NCBI GenBank assembly: GCA_963825405.1
Contig: CAWGTB010000003.1
Location: forward strand, 248,001 to 312,000
Direction: 5' to 3'
From: JACPNO01 sp963825405
GTDB taxonomy: Bacteria > Acidobacteriota > Terriglobia > Bryobacterales > Bryobacteraceae
DNA length: 64,000 nt
The position numbers were made by a program, and so were the translations under genes. How positions within the stretch are numbered: position 1 is the stretch's first letter; each line of letters starts with the position of its first letter. Positions 52,861 through 61,427 of the stretch are shown here, one piece after another. The notes beneath the pieces are model-generated. The model saw only the letters and a program-made list of their open reading frames with translations. It was not told where the DNA came from and did not search any database.

Positions 52861-53514
52861 ATGGCTTTATTAGAACGAGTTTCAACCCTGATTCGAGCTA
52901 ATCTGAACGACCTGGTCGACCAGGCCGAGCATCCCGAGAAAATGATCAAGCAGGTGATTCTGGATATGCAGAATCAACTGCTGCAGGTGAAGACCCAGGT
53001 GGCCATTGCGATTGCGGACGAGCACATCCTGCAAAAGAAGCACGAGGAGAATCAGGAGCGCGAGACTGATTGGATGCGCAAGGCAGAGCTGGCGGTGAGC
53101 AAGAAACAGGACGATCTGGCCCGCGCGGCGCTCGATCGCGCTCTCAGCTGCAAGCAAATGGCCGCAGGTTTCGAGCAGCAGGTGGCCGACCAGAAAACCG
53201 AAGTCGAGAATCTGCGCCAGGCGCTGCACAAGCTGGAGCAAAAGCTGGCAGAAGCGGAGGCCAAGAGCGATTTGCTCATTGCGCAACACCGTAGAGCCCG
53301 GGCGTTGTCGCGTGCAACCGATGCCCGGATGGCGGCAGGCGATCTCGGCAAGGCGGCAACTTTTGATCGCATGAAGAAAAAAGTCCAGCACGCCGAAGCC
53401 CTGAGTCACGCGAAATCAGAACTCATGGGCGACAGCATCGACGACAAGCTCGCAGCTCTCGGCAAAGAAGACGAGATCGAGAAACTGCTCGGCGAACTCA
53501 AAGCGCGGCTGTAA
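52861..53514 (+). CDS. pspA: PspA/IM30-family membrane-stress protein
   Basis: The 217-residue protein is nearly all coiled coil and belongs to the ESCRT-III-like PspA family: amphipathic start MALLERVSTLIRANLNDLVDQAEHPEKMIKQVILDM cut to helix a0-a1, then heptads and the acidic C-terminal IDDKLAALGKEDEIEKLL. PspA coats damaged inner membrane. It follows the flotillin gene by 9 nt with a good GGAGG site, completing an XRE-NfeD-flotillin-PspA set much like the Bacillus liaIH/yuaFG systems in content. Confidence 0.9.
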   Translation: MALLERVSTLIRANLNDLVDQAEHPEKMIKQVILDMQNQLLQVKTQVAIAIADEHILQKKHEENQERETDWMRKAELAVSKKQDDLARAALDRALSCKQMAAGFEQQVADQKTEVENLRQALHKLEQKLAEAEAKSDLLIAQHRRARALSRATDARMAAGDLGKAATFDRMKKKVQHAEALSHAKSELMGDSIDDKLAALGKEDEIEKLLGELKARL

Positions 53515-53558
53515 GCGACAACGCTGCTGCTGTAGTCCTGCTCGATATACTGGATTCA

Positions 53559-54626
53559 ATGCGTGCGCGCCTAGCAATGCTGGCCTGTGTCGCCACGGCG
53601 CGAGTACTCAGCGCCCAACATGACCAGGACCTTGCCGCCAAAGCCGATGCCTACGTCAAGTCCGCGGGCATCAGGGGTTCGGTACTGGTTGCCAAGGGCG
53701 GCAAGGTTGTCCTGGCCAAAGGCTACGGGTTTGCGAACATCGAACTGGAAATCCCGAGTTCTCCGGAAACGAAGTTCCGCCTTGGGTCGATCACCAAGCA
53801 ATTCACCGCGGCTGCGATTCTCCAGCTCCAGGAAAAAGGCAAGCTTAACGTCACCGACGAGATTTCAAAGTACATCCCTGGCGCGCCCGCTGCCTGGAAC
53901 GGCATCACGATTCGTCATCTGCTCACGCACACCAGCGGCATCCCCAGCTACACGAGCTTAGCCGGGTATCAGACCCACATGCGCGATCCCGTCGGAAGCC
54001 CGATCGATTTCCTGCGTACTTTCAGCAGTCTACCCCTTGAGTTCAAGCCCGGCGAAAAATTTGCTTACGACAACTCCGGTTATTTCCTCCTCGGTGTCAT
54101 CATCGAACGGGTCTCGGGCGAAAAGTATGAGGACTACCTGCGCAAGAACATTTTTGAGCCGCTACAAATGGCGGATACCGGTTACGACTGGCCAGCGACA
54201 ATCCTAAAACACCGCGCGTCAGGCTATGCGAAGAAGGACGGCAAAGATGTGAACGCCGAGTTTCTGGACATGGGCCAACCCTACGCAGCCGGATCCCTAT
54301 ACTCGACCGTCCTTGACCTGTACAAGTGGGACCGCGCGCTCTACACGACCAAGGTGCTGAGCGCAAAATCCATCGAGGCAGCGTTTACTGAAAACAAATT
54401 CAATTGGGCGGAAGGTATCAAGTACGGCTACGGCTGGGGGATTACGCAGGTGCACGGCCACAAGGCGGTGGGACACGGCGGGGGAATCAATGGTTTCAGC
54501 ACGGTCATCTGGCGCGCGATCGACGAGGACGCGACTGCTATTGTGCTGTCCAATAACGAAGACGACGCGCGCCTTGTGGGAAAGGCAGGCAAAGACCTCC
54601 TGGAACTCATGTTGACTTCTCACTGA
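53559..54626 (+). CDS. Secreted serine hydrolase, beta-lactamase class C/PBP-like
   Basis: After a signal peptide the class C fold shows all three catalytic motifs: Ser77-x-x-Lys80 (SITK), Tyr170-x-Asn172 (YDN) and the HGG-type third motif (GHGGGINGF). Such proteins include D-aminopeptidases, esterases and endopeptidases acting on peptidoglycan. A true beta-lactamase is not supported over these. The length of 355 residues is usual. It begins 44 bp after pspA and may be separately transcribed. Confidence 0.85.
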   Translation: MRARLAMLACVATARVLSAQHDQDLAAKADAYVKSAGIRGSVLVAKGGKVVLAKGYGFANIELEIPSSPETKFRLGSITKQFTAAAILQLQEKGKLNVTDEISKYIPGAPAAWNGITIRHLLTHTSGIPSYTSLAGYQTHMRDPVGSPIDFLRTFSSLPLEFKPGEKFAYDNSGYFLLGVIIERVSGEKYEDYLRKNIFEPLQMADTGYDWPATILKHRASGYAKKDGKDVNAEFLDMGQPYAAGSLYSTVLDLYKWDRALYTTKVLSAKSIEAAFTENKFNWAEGIKYGYGWGITQVHGHKAVGHGGGINGFSTVIWRAIDEDATAIVLSNNEDDARLVGKAGKDLLELMLTSH

Positions 54627-54657
54627 TCCTCCCGTCGGGGCGCTGCCCCATCCAGGA

Positions 54658-55455
54658 ATGGGGCAAAATGATCCTGTGGCTGGCACCGTAAAGAAGCATC
54701 CCCCTCCTCCGCGTCTCAGCGTTCTACTTGCAGCGGAAGCGCTCGTGGGCGTCGTCCTGCGGCGGGGCCCTTCGAAGCTGGTTCGAGTCGTTATCTGGAA
54801 TCGAGCGAATGACAAGTTCAAGCCCGGCTCTTGGTTCAAAGGCCGGATCTTTGAGGATCGCTCGGACCTTTCCCCCGACGGCCGGCATATGATTTATTTT
54901 GCGATGGGCGGAGTGGCGTGGGCCATCCCGGCAACCGGCGGAACTTGGACGGCAATTTCAAAACTGCCGTCGCTGACGGCTACAGCGCTCTGGGGACAAG
55001 GCGACACGTGGGGCGGAGGCGGAATGTTCACGTCGAACCATTCGTTCTGGCTGGACTTAACCGCAAAAACCTTCCTCATTCGCGATAATTCTGGCCTGTG
55101 TCGAGAAATCTATAGTCCCCGTCAGTCGCGGATGGAGCGGGACGGTTGGGTAAAGAAGGATCCTAAGGATCTTTATGACGGCCGCTTTGAGAAATCTCTC
55201 CGTAACGGTTGGATCCTTCGGAGAATGGGATGGGACGGCGGCTACGAACTGGAACAACCGGGTGAAAGCAAACTGGATTTTCCCGCTTGGGAGTGGGCAG
55301 AATGGGACCGGCGGCGGCTCGTGTGGGCAGAGGGCGGCTGTTTACGGGCTGCTAGGCTCGGAACTCACAAGCTCGGCCCCGTCCGTACCCTGTACGACTT
55401 TAACGGCATGGATCCCGTGTTGCGGCAGAAAACTCCCGCTCTCAAGCCGCGCTGA
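54658..55455 (+). CDS. Conserved Trp-rich beta-propeller-like protein of unknown function
   Basis: The 265-residue protein has repeated short beta motifs (DLSPDGRHMIYFAM; AISKLPSLTATALWGQGDTWGGGGMF; NGWILRRMGWDGGYELEQPG; RRLVWAEGGCLRAARL) suggesting a WD/TolB-like propeller fragment, without signal peptide. I recall related proteins in varied bacteria, uncharacterised. It overlaps the end of convergent hpnI by 14 bp. Its first 40 residues are Pro/Arg-rich, and an internal start is possible. Confidence 0.6.
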   Translation: MGQNDPVAGTVKKHPPPPRLSVLLAAEALVGVVLRRGPSKLVRVVIWNRANDKFKPGSWFKGRIFEDRSDLSPDGRHMIYFAMGGVAWAIPATGGTWTAISKLPSLTATALWGQGDTWGGGGMFTSNHSFWLDLTAKTFLIRDNSGLCREIYSPRQSRMERDGWVKKDPKDLYDGRFEKSLRNGWILRRMGWDGGYELEQPGESKLDFPAWEWAEWDRRRLVWAEGGCLRAARLGTHKLGPVRTLYDFNGMDPVLRQKTPALKPR

Positions 55456-56546
55456 TCCGCCCATCCTTGCGCAGACGCAATTTCCGCCCGCGCCACTCGA
55501 CCTCGTCGCCGGCCAGCGCGGCCATCCAAACGGCGAAGCCCCACAAATCGCGCACCGGAATCAGAAACCAGTAGCGCACTCAATTGGCGATCGCGCAGAA
55601 CGGCGAGTCCGGTAATCAGTCCCGCGGCCATTCGCAGCGTCATCGCGAAGACCGCCGCCTGCCAGGCGCCCGCCGCCAGCGCCATCAGCGACCACACCGT
55701 GGCATTGGTAATTGCGTACCCGTAGTAACCCGAGCGCGACACGCGGATCGTCCGCGACCAGCGAACCTGGTGCCGCCAAACCTCGCCCCAGGATTGTCCC
55801 GTCATGCGCGTCTCGACCACCGCGCTTGCCAGCACCACCTTGCGGCCCAGATCGCAAATTCGCCGCCCGAGCTGGTAATCGTCCGCCAGGTAATCGCCGA
55901 TGGCGGCGAATCCACCGATCCGCTGCAAATCTTCCGCGCGAAAAACCATGGTCGAGCCCAGCGCGAACTCGGCCACGCCCACGGTTCGGGCAACCAGAAT
56001 GCTCGGCGTGAAGTCGGTCGAAACTCCGATGGCTTCCAGACGTGCGGCCAGCCCGGAACTCGTCGCCCGGTACAGGCACGTCACCATGCCGATGGCTGGA
56101 TCCTCGAGCGGCGCGACCACCTCGCGTAGATAGCCGGGCCCCGCTGTGATATCGCTATCGCTCACCACCAGCACGCCGTAGCGGGCCTCGCGCGCCAACT
56201 GCTCGAGCACGCCCACCTTGGCGTTGGGATAGACATCCGCGCAGCCCTCGATCACCCGGATGCGGCCCGCGGGATATTCCGCCGCCAGCCGGCGTACTTC
56301 ATCGAGCGCCGGATCGCGCGGATCGCCGCTGCCGAATAGCATTTCGAAATCGGGATAATCCTGCCCGGCCTGGGAGCGCACCGCATCCGCAAATCCTGGC
56401 TCGCAGCCGCGAACCGGCTTGAGAATGGAAACTGGTGGGAAATAACGGGATGCAGGCGGGCGCTCGCGGAAACGCCGCAGCGCCGCTACCAGCGCCAGCA
56501 ACTGATAGAGCCCCGCCAGCAGCGCGGGGATGGCAAAATAATTCAC
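55442..56546 (-). CDS. hpnI: Hopanoid glycosyltransferase HpnI, one frame break
   Basis: HpnI adds N-acetylglucosamine to bacteriohopanetetrol at the membrane. The GT2 fold has VSILKPVRGCEPGF, VVSDSDITAGPGYL (Asp-x-Asp) and ADDYQLGRR, with an N-terminal helix and C-terminal helices. Near 55572 one extra base disrupts the last 45 residues. Repair gives ALWFLIPVRDLWGF and an ending KDGRISAA. The start at 56546 abuts the stop of the upstream half-transporter, so the gene is last in the hpnJ operon. Confidence 0.82.
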
Positions 56547-56912
56547 TTAGATCGAGAGGAGCGCGACTCCGCAGGCCACCAGCAGCGCGCCCGTCCCGCG
56601 TTTCCAGCCGATGTGCTCCTTCAGCAGGTACTTGGCGAGAATCGTCTCCAGGATGTAGCTCGACGCCGTCGCGGGCACCGCAAAGCTCAGCTCCGCCACC
56701 GACACCAGCGCCATGAAGGCAAAAAACGATACCGCCATGGCCAGCACGCTCGCGATGATGAAGCGATTCTGCACCAGGCGGGCGGCCAGGCAGCGCAGCG
56801 CGCCGGGGCGGAAATCATGAATCTCGCCATGATGCTTCATGCCCATCGACTGCAGCACTTCGCCCACGCTCGTGGCCAATACGATCAGCCCCACCAGTCC
56901 CCACTTGTTCAC
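56547..56912 (-). CDS. Small EamA/EmrE-like half-transporter (ArnF-like)
   Basis: The 121-residue protein has four transmembrane helices, the size and pattern of ArnE/ArnF or EmrE (GLVGLIVLATSVGEVLQSMGMK; FAFMALVSVAELSFAVPATASSYILETILAKYLL; TGALLVACGVALL). Such proteins work as dimers. A second, different half-transporter is encoded directly upstream with a 4-bp overlap (GTG start at 56912), which suggests a heterodimer. The setting between hpnJ and hpnI suggests movement of a hopanoid or of a lipid-linked head group. Confidence 0.75.
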   Translation of the reverse strand: MNKWGLVGLIVLATSVGEVLQSMGMKHHGEIHDFRPGALRCLAARLVQNRFIIASVLAMAVSFFAFMALVSVAELSFAVPATASSYILETILAKYLLKEHIGWKRGTGALLVACGVALLSI

Positions 56913-57322
56913 GCCGCACCTCCGCTGGGTTTGGCGGTGGTGATCGCCGCCGTGCGGCTCACCAGCGTAACGCCGGCTACGATGAGCGCAATACCGCCCC
57001 AGCGCCAGACGGAGACGTGCTCGTGCATAAAAACCTTGGCGGTAAGGGCGACCAGCACGTAAGCGATCGACGTCACCGGCAGCACGTAGCTCAGGTCCGC
57101 CCAGCTCAGCAGCGCCATGTGGCAGAGCAGCCACACCACCAGCAGCGATGCTCCCAGAGCTACCCAGGGGTTGAACAGCGCCTGAATGTAAGGAATAGGA
57201 GACAGCGAGACCACTTCGCCCACCCCATGCATGCCGCGGCTGAGAAATGAATTGCCCAGAACATTGCTCAGGATGACAATCACGGTGAAGATTCGTGTCT
57301 TTTTGTGTTGCTCGGCAGTCAT
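56909..57322 (-). CDS. Small EamA/EmrE-like half-transporter (ArnE-like)
   Basis: The 137-residue protein has four helices (FTVIVILSNVLGNSFLSRGM; WVALGASLLVVWLLCHMALLSWADLSYVLPVTSIAYVLVALTAKV cut into two; WGGIALIVAGVTLVS). The SWADLSYVLPVTSIAYVL stretch matches the ArnE/EmrE style. It overlaps its sister gene by 4 bp and lies 21 nt downstream of hpnJ. As with the sister gene, a role in flipping a hopanoid-linked product is inference from the neighbourhood only. Confidence 0.75.
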   Translation of the reverse strand: MTAEQHKKTRIFTVIVILSNVLGNSFLSRGMHGVGEVVSLSPIPYIQALFNPWVALGASLLVVWLLCHMALLSWADLSYVLPVTSIAYVLVALTAKVFMHEHVSVWRWGGIALIVAGVTLVSRTAAITTAKPSGGAA

Positions 57323-57343
57323 CGGTCCCAGAAGAAGGGCTGC

Positions 57344-58798
57344 TTAGTCGCCTGATTCAGCGCCGTGGGCGGCTGCGCGCTCGCTACTGACAAATCGCTT
57401 GCGCTTGGCGCGAAGAGCCATGTACTCGCGCGCTTCTTTGGTCAGGCGCTTGCGCTCAGTGGAATTGAAGATGGCCTTGCGCACCACGCGCCAGATCACG
57501 CGCGTGCGGAAATAGTATTCGCCATAGAAGCGCTCGACCGCATCCACCAATTCGCCCCGGTCGAGGCCTGGATAGGTGATGTTGGGAAGCTGGTGCCCGG
57601 TCTCGTCGGTCATCGAATCGATAGTGATGAGATTGTTCTTCTTCACGTAATCGAAAAACTCGGTCCCGGGGTAGGGGTGAGCAATTGAAACCTGTATGGT
57701 TTCCGTGTCCAGCCGCTTGGCAAAATCAATGGTTTTCTGAATGCTTTGCCGCGTTTCGCCGGGCAGGCCGATGATGAAATCGCCGTGAATCAGCAGGCCC
57801 AGCTTCTTGCAGTTGGCCGTGAAGCGCTCCGCCATGTCAATGGTGGCGCCCTTCTTGATGTTCTTCAGAATCTGCTGGTCGCCTGATTCATAGCCTACGA
57901 TCAGCAGCCGGCAGCCGGCTTCCTTCATGGCCTTCAGCGTTTCGTAGTCGGTGGTGACGCGCGACGTGCAGGACCAAGTCATCTTCACGTCCTTGAGCTT
58001 CTTGCAAAGCTCAATGGTGCGGGCTTTCTGGTAGTTGAATGTGTCGTCGTCGAAGAAAAGTTCCTTGATATTGGGAAACGCCTGCTTGGCGTAAGCCGCC
58101 TCGTTGGCGACGTCCTGGGCCGAGCGCAGGCGCCAGCGATGGCCGGAATGGGTTTGCGGCCACAGACAGAATGTGCACATCGCCGGACAGCCGCGCGATG
58201 TGTACAACGCGATATACGGATTCAACAGGAACGGTACGTTGTAGCGCGTGATATCCAGATCTCGCTTGTAAACCTTGGTCACCCAGGGCAGCTCGTCCAG
58301 ATTCTCGATCACCGGGCCTTCCGGGTTATTTACAACGACGCCGTTCTTGCGGAAACTGACGCCCGGCAGTTCCTCGAGCGGCTTGCCCTTGGCGTAGTCG
58401 GCAATCTGATAATCGAATTCGCGGCGGACGACGAAATCGATTTCTTTGGATTGCAGACACTTCTCCGGCTCGACCGTTACCGGCGGGCCGACGAAAGCCA
58501 CCTTCAGCTTGGGGTTGGAGTCCTTCATCATGCCGGCGATCTTCACGTCCACGTGAAAGCCAGGGGTGGATGTGAACAGCACCAGCAGCTCGAAATCCTT
58601 GGCCATCGCGACCGTATCTTCGATCGAGATCTTATGCGGCGGCGCGTCCACAACTTTGCTGTCGGCGAGCATGCCAGCCGGATAGCAAAGCCAGACCGGA
58701 TACCAATAGGATTCGATTTCGCGCGAGGCAGGCCAGCGCGAACTAGCGCCCCCGTCGAAACCTTCGAAGGAAGGCGGATTCAAAAACAACGTTCGCAT
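57344..58798 (-). CDS. hpnJ: Hopanoid-associated radical SAM protein HpnJ
   Basis: A B12-binding-like N-terminal domain (LFLNPPSFEGFDGG; LLVLFTSTPGFHVDVKIAGMMKD; KVAFVGPPVTVEPE) precedes a radical SAM domain with the cluster motif SRGCPAMCTFC (Cys-x3-Cys-x2-Cys). Further segments are LFFDDDTF and IGLPGETRQSIQKTIDF. HpnJ rearranges the hopanoid head-group sugar toward the cyclitol ether. The length of 484 residues is typical. First gene of hpnJ-EamA-EamA-hpnI. The LolA-like gene ends 11 nt upstream. Confidence 0.87.
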   Translation of the reverse strand: MRTLFLNPPSFEGFDGGASSRWPASREIESYWYPVWLCYPAGMLADSKVVDAPPHKISIEDTVAMAKDFELLVLFTSTPGFHVDVKIAGMMKDSNPKLKVAFVGPPVTVEPEKCLQSKEIDFVVRREFDYQIADYAKGKPLEELPGVSFRKNGVVVNNPEGPVIENLDELPWVTKVYKRDLDITRYNVPFLLNPYIALYTSRGCPAMCTFCLWPQTHSGHRWRLRSAQDVANEAAYAKQAFPNIKELFFDDDTFNYQKARTIELCKKLKDVKMTWSCTSRVTTDYETLKAMKEAGCRLLIVGYESGDQQILKNIKKGATIDMAERFTANCKKLGLLIHGDFIIGLPGETRQSIQKTIDFAKRLDTETIQVSIAHPYPGTEFFDYVKKNNLITIDSMTDETGHQLPNITYPGLDRGELVDAVERFYGEYYFRTRVIWRVVRKAIFNSTERKRLTKEAREYMALRAKRKRFVSSERAAAHGAESGD

Positions 58799-58809
58799 GA
58801 ATCTTTAGT

Positions 58810-59520
58810 TTACTCGGTTTCGCCTGCCGCGGCGGAAATAACCGTTTCGTCGGCTAAAGCTACGTTGCGGAAATCCACGGTCAACTCGGCTTTTCCGATC
58901 AGCCGCGTGTCAACGGTGGTGTGCATGCGCAGGGGAATCGAAAGGCCGTCGCGAATCTCGAATTCCTGCACAAATTCCACCCGCTTCAAAAAGATGGAGG
59001 GCGATTTCACCATGCGGCCCGATTCCCGCACCGGCAGAAACGATTGCGCGTCCAGCCACAACTCGCCTTTGAAGAGTCCGACGATCTTCTTCCGAGGCGT
59101 CACCTCAAAAACGTGAACCGGACCCTGCCCGCGGTCCTGTAATCCCTTGTATTTGAATTTGTAATTCGCCGGCAACACCGCCAGTGAGGTTTCGGTGGCC
59201 CGGGCCTGCGATTCCGCGGTCAGGTAGCGCGCAATCACATCCCGCTTGACACTGTTGTCGCCGTCGAATTTGAGTGCCTCATACGTAATCCGGCCCAGGC
59301 GCGAAATATGCTTTAGAGCGTGCATCCTGCCGTTCTTGTGCAGATTGGGCAGGGAGGCCGCAATGTCCACATCCATCGACGCGCCCCGGAAACGGGCGCT
59401 TTGCTCGCGCGCGGCAGCCGTGTAGGACTCCACCAACTCGTCGGCGGTCGAAGCCGGGGTCTCGGCGCCCAGGCTGGTTGCCGCTAGGGCGATTACCAAA
59501 GTTATTCGCAGGCGCTTCAT
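58810..59520 (-). CDS. Secreted LolA-fold-like outer-membrane lipoprotein-sorting protein
   Basis: A signal peptide (MKRLRITLVIALAATSLGA) precedes a protein of beta-sheet pattern resembling LolA/DUF4292-type lipid-binding folds: VESYTAAAREQSARFRGASMDVDI, ISRLGRITYEALKF, HVFEVTPRKKIVGLFKGELWLDAQSFLPVRESG. It could carry a lipid across the periplasm, and its position 11 nt upstream of hpnJ makes a hopanoid or lipid cargo attractive but unproven. Start 59520 is chosen because the earlier Met at 59538 lacks support. Confidence 0.6.
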   Translation of the reverse strand: MKRLRITLVIALAATSLGAETPASTADELVESYTAAAREQSARFRGASMDVDIAASLPNLHKNGRMHALKHISRLGRITYEALKFDGDNSVKRDVIARYLTAESQARATETSLAVLPANYKFKYKGLQDRGQGPVHVFEVTPRKKIVGLFKGELWLDAQSFLPVRESGRMVKSPSIFLKRVEFVQEFEIRDGLSIPLRMHTTVDTRLIGKAELTVDFRNVALADETVISAAAGETE

Positions 59521-59656
59521 ATGTGCTTGCAAGAGCATAGTTTAACAGGCGGTAGTCGCCGGATTCAAGTAATTCGATGCCTGAGATGACAACTAGGTTG
59601 CGATTTGTTAATGACTCCCGCATCTGATTGATGCGTATCACCTTACGCGTGATCTA

Positions 59657-59683
59657 AGTCAGGTATTAGGAGATTTCCTGACT
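59657..59683 (-). terminator. Candidate terminator of the NHL-protein gene
   Basis: AGTCAGG (59657-59663) and CCTGACT (59677-59683) pair over 7 bp with a 13-nt loop, 10 nt after the stop of the minus-strand NHL gene. No long U-tract. The 172 bp between the flanking genes hold nothing else I recognise. Confidence 0.4.
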
Positions 59684-59692
59684 GGCGCTTCT

Positions 59693-60934
59693 CTATTTCT
59701 TCGGCCAAACCACGCCTTGATCTTTCGTCGTTACCGCCGCCAGACCCTTGTAGACGAACTTCTGGACCCTTTGGCCGCGATAAGTCTCGGTGGTGTAGAT
59801 GTTGCCATGGGAGTCGGTGGCGATGCTGTGGACGCCGTAGAATTCGCCTGGCTGGCGTCCGCCTTCGCCGAAGCTGGTCAGCACCTCGAGCGATTGACGG
59901 TCCAGAATGTGGACCCGGTCGTTTTCGCCGTCGGCCAGGAAAATGTACTTTTGCGCAGGATCCTTGGAAAAGGCGATATCCCACACCGAGCCGGCTCCGA
60001 GGGTCTGTTTGTTGATGAACACTTCTTTCACGAAGGTCCCGTCTGGTTTGAAAACCTGTACACGGTCGTTCAGACGGTCGCAGACATACAGCAGGCCGTC
60101 GTTCGATAACTCGGCGCAATGCACCGGATTGCGGAACTGTTGGGCTGGCGGCGCGCTCGGGTCATATTTGCCGAGGTCGGTGTCGGATGGCTTGTTGCCA
60201 TAGGCGCCCCAGTGCCGCTTGTATTTGCCGGTTGCCGCGTCGAATACGATCACGCGATGGTTGCCGTAGCCGTCGGAAACATACAGCTCGTTGGTTTTGG
60301 GGTCGACGAACGTCTTCGCCGGCAGGCGCAGATTCTCCACGTCGTTGCTGCCTTTGCTGCTGCCGGGCTTGCCGATCTGCATCAGAAATTTTCCGGCCTG
60401 AGTAAATTTCAGCACCATATTGTCGTTGGACTTGGTCACACCCGGCGAGATTTCGTCCTGGCCGTTCACCGCGCCCACGCTGCTTTGCGGGCCGCGACCG
60501 TTGCCGCCAATCCAGACATTGCCTTGGTAATCGACCGTGATGCCATGGTTCGAATTCGGCCAGTCGTAGCCGTTGCCCGGGCCGCCCCAGTGGCCGATCA
60601 GGTTGCCGGCCTGGTCAAACTCCAGCACCGGCGGCGCAGGCGCGCAGCATTGCGCGGTTTGCGGGGTGGTGGTGGCGTGGACCTCGCCGGCTTCAAGCGA
60701 GCCGCCGCGATGAATCATCCAGATGTGGTCCTGGCCGTCGACCGATACGCCAATCGACTGCCCGAGAATCCAATGGTTGGGCAGCGGCTTGGGCCACATG
60801 GGGTCCACTTCAAATCGCGGCGCCTGTACGCCGGTAGCTTCGGCCAAAGCTTTCTTGTCGAGCACCAGCGATGCGACGCCGAGCGCGCCAATCACCGCAA
60901 ACAGGGCGGTGCCTATGTAGATGTTGCGTTTCAT
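59693..60934 (-). CDS. Secreted NHL-repeat beta-propeller protein (peptidylglycine lyase-like)
   Basis: An N-terminal membrane helix/signal (NIYIGTALFAVIGALGVASLVL) precedes about six NHL blades (GHWGGPGNGYDWPNSNHGITVDYQGNVWIGG cut; LYVSDGYGNHRVIVFDAATGKYKRHWG; LLYVCDRLNDRVQVFKPDG; GQRVQKF). The pattern resembles peptidyl-alpha-hydroxyglycine lyase relatives, where the propeller binds calcium and zinc. Enzymatic activity is not shown by the sequence. Start 60934 lies behind GGAGG in GTGGAGGGTC. It is a single gene. Confidence 0.75.
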   Translation of the reverse strand: MKRNIYIGTALFAVIGALGVASLVLDKKALAEATGVQAPRFEVDPMWPKPLPNHWILGQSIGVSVDGQDHIWMIHRGGSLEAGEVHATTTPQTAQCCAPAPPVLEFDQAGNLIGHWGGPGNGYDWPNSNHGITVDYQGNVWIGGNGRGPQSSVGAVNGQDEISPGVTKSNDNMVLKFTQAGKFLMQIGKPGSSKGSNDVENLRLPAKTFVDPKTNELYVSDGYGNHRVIVFDAATGKYKRHWGAYGNKPSDTDLGKYDPSAPPAQQFRNPVHCAELSNDGLLYVCDRLNDRVQVFKPDGTFVKEVFINKQTLGAGSVWDIAFSKDPAQKYIFLADGENDRVHILDRQSLEVLTSFGEGGRQPGEFYGVHSIATDSHGNIYTTETYRGQRVQKFVYKGLAAVTTKDQGVVWPKK

Positions 60935-61046
60935 TGTTAGACCCTCCACGGGGAGTGTGGGCCAGTATACATGAATCAGTTTGAGGATTGGAGTGATGGA
61001 GGCACGCGGGGGACAGTGCCTCCAAGGGGGCGGGAAACCGGAAAAA

Positions 61047-61250
61047 CTAGACCGGGCTGACGTCCTCGGCTTGCAGGCCCTTTGGACCTGTCTTCACTAC
61101 GAAGGACACTCGCGCGCCTTCTTCGAGGGAGCGATATCCGCTTGCTGCGATTGCTGAAAAATGAACGAACACATCCTCGCCATTTTCGCGTTGAATGAAG
61201 CCGAACCCTTTGGCGGCGTTAAACCACTTTACAGTACCTGTTTCTTTCAT
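61047..61250 (-). CDS. Cold-shock-domain RNA chaperone
   Basis: The 67-residue CspA-type protein has both RNA-binding motifs: RNP1 KGFGFIQ and RNP2 VFVHFSAI, preceded by GTVKWFNAAK. It binds single-stranded RNA and DNA and melts structures. The upstream region to the divergent cyclophilin gene is 177 bp, long enough for the structured leader that often controls such genes. GGAG lies near the ATG. Confidence 0.95.
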   Translation of the reverse strand: MKETGTVKWFNAAKGFGFIQRENGEDVFVHFSAIAASGYRSLEEGARVSFVVKTGPKGLQAEDVSPV

Positions 61251-61427
61251 CTGTTTAGAACTCTCCTAATTATTGATCTAACTCCTGACGTAGCGATGAA
61301 CGGCGACCGAGCCGAATGATCGACGAGTTTGGAAGCTTCTCCATTCCATAAGGGTTCAAGCGCGTAATGAGCTAGACCCGTTCAGCTTAGCACGCCAGTG
61401 CTCCGTCGTGTTTTACCATAAGTCTCG
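61251..61427. other. Divergent intergenic region of the cold-shock and cyclophilin genes
   Basis: This 177-bp stretch holds no reading frame that I trust. It should contain the leader of the cold-shock gene (minus strand, GGAGAG near its ATG) and the promoter of the cyclophilin gene. I see no clear -35/-10 pair and no riboswitch consensus. Confidence 0.4.

Noticed and set aside
53559..54626. Antibiotic-resistance beta-lactamase
   Set aside because: The motifs fit the broad class C/PBP-like hydrolase family, and nothing specific to AmpC is visible.
59521..59692. tRNA or small RNA gene in the gap after the LolA-like gene
   Set aside because: A GGATTCAAGTAATTCGAT stretch recalls a T-loop, but no acceptor stem or anticodon arm can be folded around it. 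Only a terminator-like hairpin is supported.
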